Shown here: in pieces, positions 1 through 7,228 of the stretch
Layout of the letters: every line of letters begins with the position of its first letter
Numbering within the stretch: the stretch's first letter is position 1
DNA from: an uncultured Clostridia bacterium
Lineage (GTDB): Bacteria > Bacillota > Clostridia > Christensenellales > Aristaeellaceae
Assembly: GCA_937934775.1 (NCBI GenBank)
Contig: CALGYL010000192.1
Coordinates: forward strand, 1 to 7,228
DNA length: 7,228 nucleotides
Direction of reading: 5' to 3'
Notes under the pieces: model-generated
Seen by the model: only the letters and a program-made list of their open reading frames with translations
The model's database searches: none
Told to the model about the DNA's origin: nothing
Position numbers and translations under genes: made by a program

Positions 1-470
1 CCGTCGGAAAGGGCGCGTCAGGCACCGGGAGCGGCACGGGCAAAGGCTCCGGCTCAGGAAACGGCGGCTCTGGTAAAGGGGGCCAGGGGCAGGGAGCGGG
101 GAGCGGCGCGGGCATGGGCACTACCAACAAGGATTCCGGCTACCAGGAGGGCGGTGCGAAGCGGACGGGCTCGGGCGCCGGTGCACCGGTCAATAAAACG
201 GGCGCGTATGAATCCATCTACGAACCTACCCGCCTGGGCGACGGCGGTGAAATCAGCCAGTCAACCGGGAAGGTTTCGGAAGGCGACGTGTTCCAGACGG
301 AACTCGCGCCGGGGCTGGGCACGGCGGGCGGCGCGGTCCCCTTCGCGCAAGGCGCGCGCTCCTACGGCCAGGCGGCGGCCAAAGCCGCCAGCCAACCCGG
401 CGTACCGGACGATGTTCAGAAGATGGTGAACGCGTATTTCAACGCCCTGATCGACGAAAGCGAGGGATAA
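1..470 (+). CDS. C-terminal part of an unidentified Gly-rich protein upstream of MoxR (5' end outside the window)
   Basis: The reading frame is open from base 3, so 155 residues are visible and the true start lies to the left. An ATG at 114 lies inside the same open, glycine-rich frame and has no reason to be the start. The first ~40 visible residues are a low-complexity Gly/Ser/Lys/Gln linker. A more ordinary segment follows (YESIYEPTRLGDGGEISQ), then a short C-terminal tail with the pattern VPF...Y...A......VP..V...V..YF..L, ending 2 bases before the MoxR start. From memory, genes directly upstream of MoxR-DUF58 pairs in other Bacillota can encode membrane proteins with a low-complexity linker and a similar 'P...V..YF..L' end; I could not check this. 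No catalytic motif or membrane helix is visible in this part. Position and tight spacing make it a likely partner of the MoxR module. Function unknown. Confidence 0.8.
   Translation, partial: VGKGASGTGSGTGKGSGSGNGGSGKGGQGQGAGSGAGMGTTNKDSGYQEGGAKRTGSGAGAPVNKTGAYESIYEPTRLGDGGEISQSTGKVSEGDVFQTELAPGLGTAGGAVPFAQGARSYGQAAAKAASQPGVPDDVQKMVNAYFNALIDESEG
78..101 (+). other. Putative G-quadruplex motif inside the Gly-rich coding region
   Basis: Four G-tracts of 5, 4, 3 and 4 bases (78-82, 86-89, 92-94, 98-101) are separated by loops of 3, 2 and 3 bases (CCA, CA, AGC). This fits the usual G3+N1-7 rule. Two further GGG tracts follow at 110-112 and 116-118. The G-rich strand is the coding strand, so the structure could form in the mRNA. 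It may simply follow from consecutive GGN glycine codons; regulatory effect is unproven. Confidence 0.45.
462..466 (+). promoter_or_regulatory. Ribosome binding site supporting the TTG start of the MoxR gene
   Basis: GAGGG lies 6 bases before the TTG at 473, inside the last codons of the upstream gene. The first in-frame ATG downstream would remove the N-terminal helix that precedes the ATPase core, so the TTG start is preferred. Confidence 0.65.
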
Positions 471-472
471 CC

Positions 473-1455
<983 letters not shown>

Positions 1456-1462
<7 letters not shown>

Positions 1463-2316
1463 GCGAAGCGTTTTTAAAGCGGCTGGACGCACTCACACTG
1501 ACGCTGGCCGACGCGGCGCGCGGAGCATCCGGCGGCGCGCGTCGGTCACGCCTTCTGGGTACCAGCGCCGAATTTTCCGATTTCCGGGAATACGCGCCGG
1601 GCGACGACATCCGCAGGATCGACTGGAACGCCTACGCCCGGTTCGACCGGCTCTTTCTGAAGCTGTTCACCGAGGAGCGGGAGACGGTTCTCACGGTACT
1701 CCTGGACGCGAGCGAATCCATGGCGCTTGAGGGCAAGTGGGACGCGGCAGTCAAAGCAGCTGAGGCGCTTCTCTACCTCGCCCTCGCGGGCGGCGACCGG
1801 GCCCGCATCGTGCTCCTTTCGGAGATGCCGCGGGAGAGCGCCGTCTACTCCGGCCGTGCTTCCTATCCCCGGGCGGCCGCGTTTCTCGCGGGCGCGCGGC
1901 CGGAAGGCAAGCTCCTGATGGACCGGGCGCTGAAGCGTCTGCCCTTTCCGGGCGGACGGGGCCTGTGCGCGGTGATTTCCGATTTTTTATCGGAAGATGG
2001 GTTTGATACCGGGATCGCGGCGCTGAAGTTCCGCGGACAGTCCCCGATGCTGTTGCAGGTGCTGTCCGGGCAGGAACTCAACCCCGCATTTGAAGGCGCG
2101 CTGCGGCTGATCGACTCGGAGGATGGACGCGAGGTCCGGATTCAGGCGGGCAGCGCCGCGTTTCAGGCTTACGCACGGGCGCTCCAGGCGTTTTTATCGG
2201 AAGTGGCGCGCACGGCGTCCAAATATGCCGCGCCCCGCGCGCTCCTGAACGCCTCCGACGATTTTGAACAAACCGCGATGCGCGTCCTGGTTCAGGGCGG
2301 CATCGCGGCCCCGTAA
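1456..2316 (+). CDS. DUF58 domain protein with VWA-like fold
   Basis: This 286-residue soluble protein is of the short DUF58 type, without the N-terminal membrane helices of longer relatives. The DUF58 signature is clear: SAEFSDFREYAPGDDIRRIDW (positions 37-57), then AR at 61-62, then FTEERE leading into LLDASESM (82-89). The DASES sequence (84-88) matches the DxSxS metal-ion-dependent adhesion site (MIDAS) of VWA domains, and ISDF (174-177) supplies the later conserved aspartate. DUF58 proteins nearly always sit beside a MoxR ATPase and are assumed to be its partner or adaptor. The ATG at 1456 overlaps the end of the MoxR gene by 7 bases in another frame. I see no good Shine-Dalgarno sequence at the right distance, which suggests re-initiation by ribosomes finishing MoxR. 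The molecular function of DUF58 is not established. Confidence 0.95.
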
Positions 2317-2325
2317 ACGGGGAGC

Positions 2326-2333
2326 GGAGAGGA
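2326..2333 (+). promoter_or_regulatory. Ribosome binding site fixing the start of the BatA-like gene at 2336
   Basis: GGAGAGGA ends 2 bases before the ATG at 2336; its GGAG core sits 6 bases away. The frame is also open from a TTG at 2264, but that start lies inside the DUF58 gene, has no such site, and would put 24 arginine-rich residues before the family-typical hydrophobic N-terminus. Confidence 0.8.
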
Positions 2334-2335
2334 TC

Positions 2336-3895
2336 ATGCAGTTTATCAATCCCACAGGGGTATGGGCGCTTGGCTCGCTTCTCTTCATCGCAGCGCTGTA
2401 CCTGCTGAAAAGGCGATACGTCGACCAGACGGTGCCCAGCGCGCTGCTTTGGCAGCGCGCGCTGAACGATCTGTCCGCGGACAGGCCCTTCCAGAAGCTC
2501 AAGAAGAGCCTGTTGCTGCTCTGCCAGCTTCTGATGGCGCTTCTCCTCGCGCTCGCGCTGATGCGGCCCGCGCTTCCGGGCGGCGGCGGCTCGGAGGCCG
2601 CCTTTGTCTTTGACGTATCCGCCAGCATGGGCGCGATGGACGCGCGCCAGACCCGGCTTGAAAAGGCGGCGGCCGACGCCTGGACGCGCATTCAGCACAT
2701 GGGGCCGGGCGCGCGTGTCTCGATCGTCACCGCCGGACGCGAGGTGCATCAGCTGCTGGCGCGCTCCACCGATTCCGCAGAAATCAAGCGCGCGCTGGAC
2801 AGCCTCGCGCCGGAGGATGGTGGCGCGAAGGTAAACAGCGCACTGTCGGTGACGAACGCGCTGTCCCGGGCTGCAAAGGGCATGACCACCTACCTCTACT
2901 CGGATACACCCGCACCCGGTGGCACGGGCGCGGTTCTGATCGCGCCCTTTCACACGGCGGACAACCACTGCGTCCGCTCGCTTGCGGCCAGCGGCGACAA
3001 GGCACTCTCGCGCATTGTAAACTATGGCGCGGCCTGCCGCCTGACGGTCGAATGCTATGCGGACGGCGCGCTCTGCGACGTGCGCAAGGTGGATCTGCCC
3101 GAAGACGGCGAGGAAGGCGTCAACTTCCAGATCCCGGATGACGCGCTGCGCCTTCGCGCGCGCATTGTGGAGGACGACGCGCTGATCGCGGACAACACCT
3201 TCGAATCCGCTGTGCCGAAGGCCACCCAGAAGGCCATCGCGCTGGCCGGCGCGGACGACGTGTTTTTGGAAAAGGCGCTGGCCCTCCGGACGGATGTGAC
3301 GGTAGTCCGGTCCACGGTTCAGGAGGTTACCCAGGAGGGCGGCTTCTCGCTGTACGTCTTTGAAGGCGGGATCCCGGACGAACTGCCGGAGGGCGTACCG
3401 CTGATCCTGATTGACTTTCAGGCCGCGAAGGAGCACCCTTCACAGATCGCGGCCGCAAACAGCGCGCTGGCCCGGCAGCTAACCGCCAGCATGCCGCTTA
3501 AGGATCTGGCGGTGCGGACCTACGCGGCGCTGTCCGGCGGCACACCGGTCCTGACCGCAAACGGAGACGCGGTGCTTTCGGTGTACGAGGAGGATGGCCG
3601 CCGCGTCGTGCGCGTCGGCTTTGACCCCCACGAGAGCAACCTCCCGGCCAAGATGGACTTCCCGGTGCTGATCGGCAACCTCTTGAACTGGCTTTTACCG
3701 GAGGAAGACGCACAGCGGGAGGCGGTACACAACATCCCCCTCGCGGAGAGCGACCTGAGAGCCGTTCCCACCTCTCAGGAAGCGCCCGCTTCCGAAGAGA
3801 ACCCCGGCGCTGGCCAGGGGCTTACGGAGATTCTGCTCCTCCTCTTCTTAGCGATGCTCTTTGTGGAATGGGAGGTGCGCGCGCGTGGCCGTTGA
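2336..3895 (+). CDS. BatA-like membrane protein with VWA and GATase1-like domains
   Basis: The protein has 519 residues from the ATG at 2336. It begins MQFINPTGVWAL, typical of BatA-like proteins. Helix 1 (about 7-24) is followed by a basic loop (KRR, then KLKK near 54-57), helix 2 (58-78), a VWA domain (about 88-205), a beta-rich segment, a GATase1-like alpha/beta region (about 297-455) and a last helix (497-511) with tail EWEVRARGR. The metal site has DVSAS (93-97) and SD (189-190), but the threonine expected two residues before a leucine in the GGT.L..AL pattern is replaced by Ala164, so metal binding may be weak. Positive-inside topology puts the VWA and GATase1-like parts outside the cell. 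The sequence VRVGFDPHESNLP (425-437) and the following FP.LIGNLLNWL resemble the end of GATase1-like domains in Bat-type proteins. It overlaps the next gene by 11 bases. Family secure, partner unknown. Confidence 0.9.
   Translation: MQFINPTGVWALGSLLFIAALYLLKRRYVDQTVPSALLWQRALNDLSADRPFQKLKKSLLLLCQLLMALLLALALMRPALPGGGGSEAAFVFDVSASMGAMDARQTRLEKAAADAWTRIQHMGPGARVSIVTAGREVHQLLARSTDSAEIKRALDSLAPEDGGAKVNSALSVTNALSRAAKGMTTYLYSDTPAPGGTGAVLIAPFHTADNHCVRSLAASGDKALSRIVNYGAACRLTVECYADGALCDVRKVDLPEDGEEGVNFQIPDDALRLRARIVEDDALIADNTFESAVPKATQKAIALAGADDVFLEKALALRTDVTVVRSTVQEVTQEGGFSLYVFEGGIPDELPEGVPLILIDFQAAKEHPSQIAAANSALARQLTASMPLKDLAVRTYAALSGGTPVLTANGDAVLSVYEEDGRRVVRVGFDPHESNLPAKMDFPVLIGNLLNWLLPEEDAQREAVHNIPLAESDLRAVPTSQEAPASEENPGAGQGLTEILLLLFLAMLFVEWEVRARGR
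3870..3875 (+). promoter_or_regulatory. Ribosome binding site for the GTG start at 3885
   Basis: GGGAGG lies 9 bases before the GTG at 3885. A TTG at 3861 in the same frame would add eight residues (MWNGRCAR) and would place this site inside the coding region, so GTG at 3885 is the better start. It gives the family-typical N-terminus MAVEFTKPLFLLL. Confidence 0.75.
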
Positions 3896-6560
3896 ATTTA
3901 CCAAACCGTTGTTCCTTCTTTTAATCCCTCTGGGCCTAGCGGCGCTGTGGCTGCTTGCGCGAAGAGGCGGCGTCCGGGATCCCAAAAAGCGCATGATGCT
4001 GGCGCTGCGCATTCTACTGATCGCGCTTACGGCGCTGGCGCTCTCCCTCCCCTCGATGGTGTTTCAGACCCGGGACAGCCAGACCTGGGTGATTGTGGAC
4101 GCGTCGGACTCGGCGCGCGGCGCGCAAAGCGACATGGAGACGGCGCTGAAGACCGCCATGAGCGCCGCCCCCAAGGACATCCAGATTGGAGAGATCGCCT
4201 TTGGGCAGGGCGCGCAGGTGCTGACGCCGCTTTCGCTGACGCGGACGGCCGCAAGCCCCGACCTGAGCCTGAGCGGTGACGACAGCCAGCTCTCTGAGGC
4301 GCTCTCACTGGCCGCGTCGCTGACGCCGTCTTCCGGACGCATCGCGGTCCTGAGCGACGGACGGGTGGATGAAATCGCCGAACAGGCAGAACTGCTTGCC
4401 GCCCGCGGCATCCCGGTGGACATCATGTCGTTTCAAGCGCCGGACGCTCCCGATGCGCAATTGTCCCGACTGACGCTTCCCGGCTCGCTCCGGGAGGGCC
4501 AATCCTTCCAGCTTGAGGCAACGGTCGATTCCTCCTTTGCGACCTTCGCGACGCTGGCCCTGTACGCCAACGGCAAGGTGGTCGCGACCCGCGACGTCAC
4601 CCTCCGGAAGGGTGAGAACAACTTCTCCTTTCAGGATGTGGCGGGCACGCCGGGCCTGGTGACCTACGATGCGCGCCTGGTTGCGGACGGCGATCAGGAA
4701 TCCCGGAACAACCGCCAGGCGGCCTATGCACGCGTCGATGGCCGCGCGGGGGTGCTGATCGTAGAGGGCAAGGCGGGCGAAGGCCGGGAACTGGAAAAAA
4801 TGCTGAAAGCCACCTCCTACGAAACGCAATTGACGACCCCCGCCGCACTCCCGGAGTCGGCGGAGGCCTTACGCCAGTATGACGCCATCGTGCTCGCCAA
4901 CGTGGACGCCGAAGACCTCTCGGACGCGCAGACCGCCGCCCTGGACGAGGCGGTGCGCTCACTGGGAAGGGGGCTTCTGGTGACGGGTGGCGACCAGAGC
5001 TACGCGCTGGGCGGTTACCTGGGCAGCTCTCTGGAGAAGATGCTCCCGGTCACAATGGACGTCAAGGGCAAGCTGGATATGCCGTCGCTTTCGCTGGTGC
5101 TGGTCATCGACAAGTCCGGCTCCATGACCGAAGGCCAGTTTGGCGTTACCCGGCTGGAATTGGCCAAGGAAGCTGCCATGCGCGCCTGCGAGGCGCTGAC
5201 GGGCGAAGATTCCATCGGCGTGATCGCCTTTGATGACACGGCCAAATGGGCAGTGCCGCTTCAGAAGGTCGAGGATGTGTCGTCGATCCAGTCGCTGATC
5301 GGAACCATTCGCCCCGGCGGCGGAACCGCTTACTATGGCGCGCTGAACGAGGCATACCACGCGCTCAAAGCTTCAGACTCAGCGCAGAAACACGTGATCT
5401 TTCTGTCGGATGGCGAACCGGGCGACGGCGGATTTCAGCAGCTTGTATCCGCCATGGCGCAGGAGGGCATTACGCTGACCAGCGTCGCCATCGGCACCGG
5501 CGCGAACGCTACGCTACTGGGCCAACTGGCCGATCTGGGCGGAGGCCGCGCATATGCGGCGGGAGAGTTCGACAGTCTGCCCAAGATCTTCACCAAGGAG
5601 ACCTACATGGCCTCCGGGAAATACGTCCAGAACCGCACGTTCACACCCGCCGTGACCGCGAAAAACTCCATGACCGGTTTCCACGGCTTCCCCCAACTGA
5701 CCGGCTACTTGTCCGCGACCGCGCGGCCGCTGGCCACCCTATCGCTTGCCAGCGATACGGACGAGCCGGTGCTGGCCGACTGGCGCTACGGCGCGGGCCG
5801 CGTAGCCTGCTGGACCAGCGACGCGGCGGGCGCGTGGACACGCGGCTTCCTTGCCTGGGATCAGGCGGCGCCGTTCTTTGGCGGCCTGGTTTCCGCGGTC
5901 CTGCCGGGCGTCCGGCAGGAGGGCGAATTGACGGCCCGGATCGCGGACGGCACACTGCATCTGCGCTATCAAGCGGAGGACACCGCATCCGGCCGCCAGA
6001 TTGCCGCAAGCGTGCTGTCCCCAGAAAACCAAGAGGCAAGCGTAGCTCTTCCGGAAACCGCGCCCGGCGTTTACGAGGCGGATGTTGCCGCGCCGGAACA
6101 GGGCGCGTACGCCGTCACGGTGTCGCGCACGGAAGGCGGCAAAACGGTTTCCCTCGCCGAAGGCGGCGCGGTTGCCGCATGGCCCGGCGAATACGACCTG
6201 AGGCTGCGAGCGGAAGATGGCAAACTGGAATCCCTCGCCCAGGCGACAGGCGGACGGGTGGTGACCGACGCGGCGCAGCTCCTGACCGCCCGAAGTCAAC
6301 CCGCGAGAACCCGCGCCGACCTGACGATTGCATTGATGTTGGCCGCGCTCTTCCTGTTTCTTCTGGATGTGGCGCTTTTCCGGCTGCCCTGGGAGCGTGC
6401 GCTGGAAAAGGCCCGCGCGTCGACCCGGAATATCGCGGCCAAGCGGACAAAGGCCGTAAAGCCTGAGAAAACTGGGGGCGGGCGCAGCTCGCCCGTGCGA
6501 AGCGCGCCGGATACGACCTCCCAACTGCTGGCGGCAAAAAATAAAAAAAAGCGGCTGTAA
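3885..6560 (+). CDS. Large membrane protein with two VWA domains, the second set within a GATase1-like domain
   Basis: This is an 891-residue protein counted from the GTG at 3885. In order: helix 1 (8-25); basic loop ARRGGVRDPKKR (25-36); helix 2 (39-57); VWA1 (about 66-185) with DASDS (72-76), Ser134 at the usual threonine position and SDG (157-159); an Ig-like beta segment (about 190-285); the first part of a GATase1-like fold (about 286-390, with VLIVEG and GLLVTGG); VWA2 (about 400-570) with a complete metal site, DKSGS (409-413), Thr481 in GGGT and SDG (508-510); the remaining GATase1-like part (about 575-675, with WRYGAGRVACWTSD); another beta-rich segment (about 680-765); helix 3 (812-832); and a lysine/arginine-rich tail of about 58 residues. 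The usual nucleophile cysteine of amidotransferases is absent (GGDQSY), so enzymatic activity is unlikely. Topology puts the VWA domains outside and the basic tail inside, where it could meet MoxR or DUF58. The domain calls are read by eye. Confidence 0.92.
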   Translation: MAVEFTKPLFLLLIPLGLAALWLLARRGGVRDPKKRMMLALRILLIALTALALSLPSMVFQTRDSQTWVIVDASDSARGAQSDMETALKTAMSAAPKDIQIGEIAFGQGAQVLTPLSLTRTAASPDLSLSGDDSQLSEALSLAASLTPSSGRIAVLSDGRVDEIAEQAELLAARGIPVDIMSFQAPDAPDAQLSRLTLPGSLREGQSFQLEATVDSSFATFATLALYANGKVVATRDVTLRKGENNFSFQDVAGTPGLVTYDARLVADGDQESRNNRQAAYARVDGRAGVLIVEGKAGEGRELEKMLKATSYETQLTTPAALPESAEALRQYDAIVLANVDAEDLSDAQTAALDEAVRSLGRGLLVTGGDQSYALGGYLGSSLEKMLPVTMDVKGKLDMPSLSLVLVIDKSGSMTEGQFGVTRLELAKEAAMRACEALTGEDSIGVIAFDDTAKWAVPLQKVEDVSSIQSLIGTIRPGGGTAYYGALNEAYHALKASDSAQKHVIFLSDGEPGDGGFQQLVSAMAQEGITLTSVAIGTGANATLLGQLADLGGGRAYAAGEFDSLPKIFTKETYMASGKYVQNRTFTPAVTAKNSMTGFHGFPQLTGYLSATARPLATLSLASDTDEPVLADWRYGAGRVACWTSDAAGAWTRGFLAWDQAAPFFGGLVSAVLPGVRQEGELTARIADGTLHLRYQAEDTASGRQIAASVLSPENQEASVALPETAPGVYEADVAAPEQGAYAVTVSRTEGGKTVSLAEGGAVAAWPGEYDLRLRAEDGKLESLAQATGGRVVTDAAQLLTARSQPARTRADLTIALMLAALFLFLLDVALFRLPWERALEKARASTRNIAAKRTKAVKPEKTGGGRSSPVRSAPDTTSQLLAAKNKKKRL

Positions 6561-6615
6561 ACAGCGGAGCGTCCTTTGGGGGAGAACTCGTACCGAATCG
6601 CAGTAAAAACATGCC

Positions 6616-6622
6616 GGAAGGA
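6616..6622 (+). promoter_or_regulatory. Ribosome binding site of the zinc-ribbon gene
   Basis: GGAAGGA lies 12 bases before the ATG at 6635, a slightly long spacing. An in-frame stop at 6626-6628 rules out any start further upstream, and the next methionine (6671) lacks a comparable site. Confidence 0.55.
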
Positions 6623-6634
6623 TTGTGAGCCATC

Positions 6635-7060
6635 ATGAAAAGCGTCAAGCCGGGGCGCGGCCCCTCGTTCATGGAAGGATTTGGTTCGATCATCATTGCG
6701 GTTTTGGGCGTCTGTTGGATCCTCGCCGCCCGCTGGATGGGTGCGCCGTTCATCTTTACGCTTTTTGGCGTGGGGTTTGTGATTCTCGCCATCCTGCAGG
6801 CGGTGTTCAGCTTTATAAACGCCGCCGGAAAACAGCGCTTCTCGACATTCGATATCGCCGATAATCAGGAGGAACCTGATCCGCTCAACGAGCGGTTTGG
6901 ATCGCCCGCCAAGGCGGAGACCAGCCGGGACGAGGAAACAAGCCGTGGCAAAGGAACCGGCCAAGACGAAGAACCCGCCTTCTGCCCGTATTGCGGGGAA
7001 AAGGCGGAGAGCGGATACCGGTTTTGCAGCAAGTGCGGTCGGGAATTGCCCCATCCGTAA
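6635..7060 (+). CDS. Small membrane protein with C-terminal zinc ribbon
   Basis: This 141-residue protein has a basic N-terminus (MKSVKPGRGP), two hydrophobic helices (about 15-33 and 38-60) joined by a very short turn, a charged low-complexity linker (about 75-113, containing ETSR twice and many acidic residues), and a zinc ribbon at the end: CPYC (117-120) and CSKC (131-134). The basic N-terminus and hairpin topology put the ribbon in the cytoplasm. Zinc ribbons of this 'CPYCGE...F CSKCG' kind are common at the ends of Bacillota membrane or signalling proteins and probably mediate protein contacts, with no catalytic role implied. The gene follows the large VWA gene after 74 bases without a clear promoter, so it may be the last gene of the operon. 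A functional link to the MoxR module is suggested only by position and shared strand. No specific family is recognised. Confidence 0.88.
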   Translation: MKSVKPGRGPSFMEGFGSIIIAVLGVCWILAARWMGAPFIFTLFGVGFVILAILQAVFSFINAAGKQRFSTFDIADNQEEPDPLNERFGSPAKAETSRDEETSRGKGTGQDEEPAFCPYCGEKAESGYRFCSKCGRELPHP

Positions 7061-7228
7061 CGCGCTTACGTAGGCCCATCCGAACCATACCGGGATGAGA
7101 TTTCTATAGGCCATACCGTTCGCGGCGCACCTGCGCTCGAACGGATTCAGCTTGTCTTCCGGGCATCCGCCCGTCGGGTTTTGTCGGCCTCCCTGCGCCG
7201 GTTCCGAAAATCAGGCGGCTTCCAGCCA
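7061..7228. other. 3' flank with no supportable gene
   Basis: After the stop at 7060 no + strand frame looks coding. On the - strand three short frames enter from the right edge and close at stops near 7211 (ending WLEAA), 7147 (ending RKTS) and 7104 (ending RERYGL). Any one could be the end of a convergent gene lying mostly outside the window, but composition does not single one out. The region also holds the hairpin at 7116-7144. Confidence 0.4.
7116..7144 (+). terminator. Strong hairpin downstream of the operon, possible terminator
   Basis: CCGTTCG (7116-7122) pairs perfectly with CGAACGG (7138-7144). After one bulged C, GGCGC (7124-7128) pairs with GCGCT (7133-7137) through one G-U and four G-C pairs, leaving the loop ACCT. 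This gives twelve pairs in 29 bases. It starts 56 bases after the last stop codon. The sequence after it (ATTCAGCTTGTCTT) is only mildly T-rich, so intrinsic termination is uncertain; it could also act as an mRNA-end stabiliser, or lie in the tail of a convergent gene. Confidence 0.4.

Noticed and set aside
2078..3436. Long - strand open frame (452 codons) across DUF58 and the BatA-like gene
   Set aside because: It crosses two well-supported genes on the other strand, has no ribosome binding site pattern I can support, and an Arg/Ala-rich composition typical of shadow frames.
5246..6466. + strand frame of 406 codons inside the 891-residue gene
   Set aside because: It is out of frame with clear VWA and membrane segments and is extremely arginine-rich, as expected from a shifted reading of GC-rich codons.
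6561..6634. Possible promoter between the large VWA gene and the zinc-ribbon gene
   Set aside because: TTTGGG near 6575 and AGTAAA near 6602 are poor matches with wrong spacing, so an independent promoter cannot be supported.
6296..7114. - strand frame of 272 codons across the zinc-ribbon gene
   Set aside because: It covers the end of one convincing gene and all of another with intact CPYC and CSKC motifs. No domain is recognisable in it.
7085..7118. 8-base direct repeat CCATACCG (7085-7092 and 7111-7118)
   Set aside because: It is too short and has only two copies; chance occurrence is plausible and no associated element is seen.

Overview
The window is a GC-rich, densely packed bacterial operon read entirely on the + strand. 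It holds six genes: one cut off at the left edge, four forming a MoxR AAA+ ATPase / DUF58 / von Willebrand factor A (VWA) membrane-protein module, and one small membrane-anchored zinc-ribbon protein. High GC, strong GGAGG-type ribosome binding sites, TTG and GTG starts, overlapping genes and the gene order all fit a high-GC Bacillota (Clostridia-like) genome. That assignment is inference; no marker gene for taxonomy is present.

Layout: (1) 1-470, the C-terminal 155 residues of an unidentified protein. They begin with a Gly/Ser/Lys/Gln-rich low-complexity stretch, whose DNA contains a textbook G-quadruplex motif, and end in a short folded-looking tail. (2) 473-1462, a MoxR-family ATPase starting at TTG. 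(3) 1456-2316, a soluble DUF58 protein with a VWA-like metal site. (4) 2336-3895, a BatA-like membrane VWA protein. (5) 3885-6560, a large 891-residue membrane protein with two VWA domains; the second appears to be inserted into a class-I glutamine-amidotransferase-like (GATase1-like) fold. (6) 6635-7060, two membrane helices, a charged linker and a four-cysteine zinc ribbon. The remaining 168 bases hold a strong hairpin, a possible terminator, and no gene I can support.

How they may work together: MoxR ATPases are regarded as chaperone-like machines that act with VWA proteins encoded beside them. Here a cytoplasmic ATPase and a cytoplasmic DUF58 protein are made together with two membrane proteins. 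By the positive-inside rule both of these place their VWA and GATase1-like domains outside the cell and basic tails inside. A cell-envelope assembly or surveillance role, like the Bat and YeaC/YeaD-type loci, is the natural guess, but no substrate is visible.

The most unusual points are the domain-in-domain architecture of the 891-residue protein, its apparent paralogy to the preceding gene, the loss of the metal-site threonine in that preceding gene, and the unidentified glycine-rich protein at the head of the module. The module itself belongs to a known family of gene clusters and I do not claim it as new.
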